DNA of 6,793 bases from Ignavibacteriota bacterium. Its GTDB lineage: Bacteria; Bacteroidota; Ignavibacteria; UBA10030; UBA6906. Under the pieces are notes generated by a model, which saw nothing but the letters and a program-made list of their open reading frames with translations, made no database searches and was not told the origin of the DNA. The position numbers were made by a program, and so were the translations under genes. This document shows, piece after piece, positions 6,309 to 6,793 of the stretch. The DNA lies in assembly GCA_016209805.1 (NCBI GenBank), contig JACQVJ010000169.1, positions 1 to 6,793 of the forward strand, in the 5' to 3' direction. How positions within the stretch are numbered: position 1 is the stretch's first letter; the number at the start of each line of letters is the position of its first letter.

Positions 6309-6793
6309 ATGCCAACTGTTCTTTTCAATACAATCGAGGCGATGCTTCATGAGAAAAGCATGCTCAAGCATCCGTTCTACCAGGCGTGGAACGATGGGGC
6401 GCTTACGAAAGAGATGTTAAAGAACTATGCCTGTCAGTATTATCACTTCGTGAAGGATTTTCCACGCATGGTCAGCGCAGTGCACTCCAACACTCCGGAG
6501 ATGGCCCTGAGACAAGAACTGCTCATGAATCTATATGAAGAAGAGCACGGTCCGGAGAATCATCCTGCATTATGGATACAGTTTGCGAATGCAATGGGCG
6601 CGAGCACGGATGAAATCCTCTCAACAGAACCATTGCCAACAACGCGCGCGCTCGTCGCTACGATGATGGACTGTTGCAGGAACGCTTCCTGCCAGGAGGG
6701 CTTGGCGTCGCTCTATGCCTATGAGTCCCAGATTCCGGAGGTCTCTCGCGTAAAGATCGAGGGATTGAAGAAGTTCTACGGTGTTACCGATCC
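6309..6793 (+). CDS. CADD-like haem-oxygenase-fold protein, probable pABA-synthesis enzyme; 3'-truncated by window edge
   Basis: The frame is open from ATG 6309 to the window end, giving 161 residues of a protein expected to have about 220-230. It resembles chlamydial CADD (CT610; the CADD/folate-related branch of the TenA/PqqC haem-oxygenase-like fold), which rescues p-aminobenzoate synthesis for folate. Shared stretches by recall: the MLxHxFY segment (18-24), GxLTKE (30-35), FP (51-52) then SAxHS (56-60), NH then LW (84-89), and LYxYESQIP (135-143). At a constant offset of three from chlamydial numbering as I remember it, metal ligands E81, H88 and E142 correspond to E78, H85 and E139. Y27, reported as the sacrificed tyrosine, corresponds to Y24; Y141 to Y138; and K152, reported as amino donor, to K149. 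The remaining metal ligands (H174, D178, H181 in CADD) fall beyond the edge. It lies 69 bases after ftsI where murE is often found. PqqC or TenA are less likely; the death-domain binding reported for Chlamydia need not apply. Confidence 0.85.
   Translation, partial: MPTVLFNTIEAMLHEKSMLKHPFYQAWNDGALTKEMLKNYACQYYHFVKDFPRMVSAVHSNTPEMALRQELLMNLYEEEHGPENHPALWIQFANAMGASTDEILSTEPLPTTRALVATMMDCCRNASCQEGLASLYAYESQIPEVSRVKIEGLKKFYGVTD

Overview
The window reads entirely left to right (+ strand) and is compact, chromosomal housekeeping DNA. Five protein genes cover almost all of it: the 3' two thirds of mfd (transcription-repair coupling factor), then mraZ, rsmH (mraW), an ftsL-like gene and a PASTA-bearing ftsI, and finally the 5' part of a gene for a CADD-like, haem-oxygenase-fold protein that the right edge cuts. 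I see no tRNA, rRNA, CRISPR, insertion sequence or prophage.

The protein flavour suggests a bacterium of the Bacteroidota/Chlorobiota/Ignavibacteriota group. The MraZ sequence, an FtsI with C-terminal PASTA domains and a promoter -10 of the form TAtcTTaG (one base from the Bacteroidetes TAnnTTTG) all fit. mraZ, rsmH and ftsL also lack clear Shine-Dalgarno sequences. This placement is inference from remembered family resemblance; no search was run.

Layout: 1-1971 is mfd, missing its N-terminus. 1972-2154 is the only substantial intergenic region. It holds a plausible promoter (2042-2069) whose -35 lies in a palindrome, followed by a row of TGGG-type boxes at an exact 10-bp period that look like the MraZ autoregulatory site. 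2155-6239 is the start of the division and cell wall (dcw) cluster: regulator (MraZ), 16S rRNA m4C methyltransferase (RsmH), small bitopic divisome protein (FtsL-like) and septal transpeptidase (FtsI). The genes are 26 nt, 14 nt and 4 nt apart, so they are most likely one transcript. MraZ would repress the operon, FtsL would help recruit and activate the septal synthase, and FtsI would cross-link septal peptidoglycan.

After a 69-nt gap, where murE commonly follows ftsI, comes a CADD-family gene with the best ribosome binding site in the window. Every residue I recall as important in the N-terminal part of chlamydial CADD is present at a constant offset of three, including the tyrosine and lysine linked to self-sacrificing p-aminobenzoate synthesis. 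This is the most interesting item: a possible non-canonical pABA (folate) synthase placed in a cell division operon. The rest of the window is ordinary.
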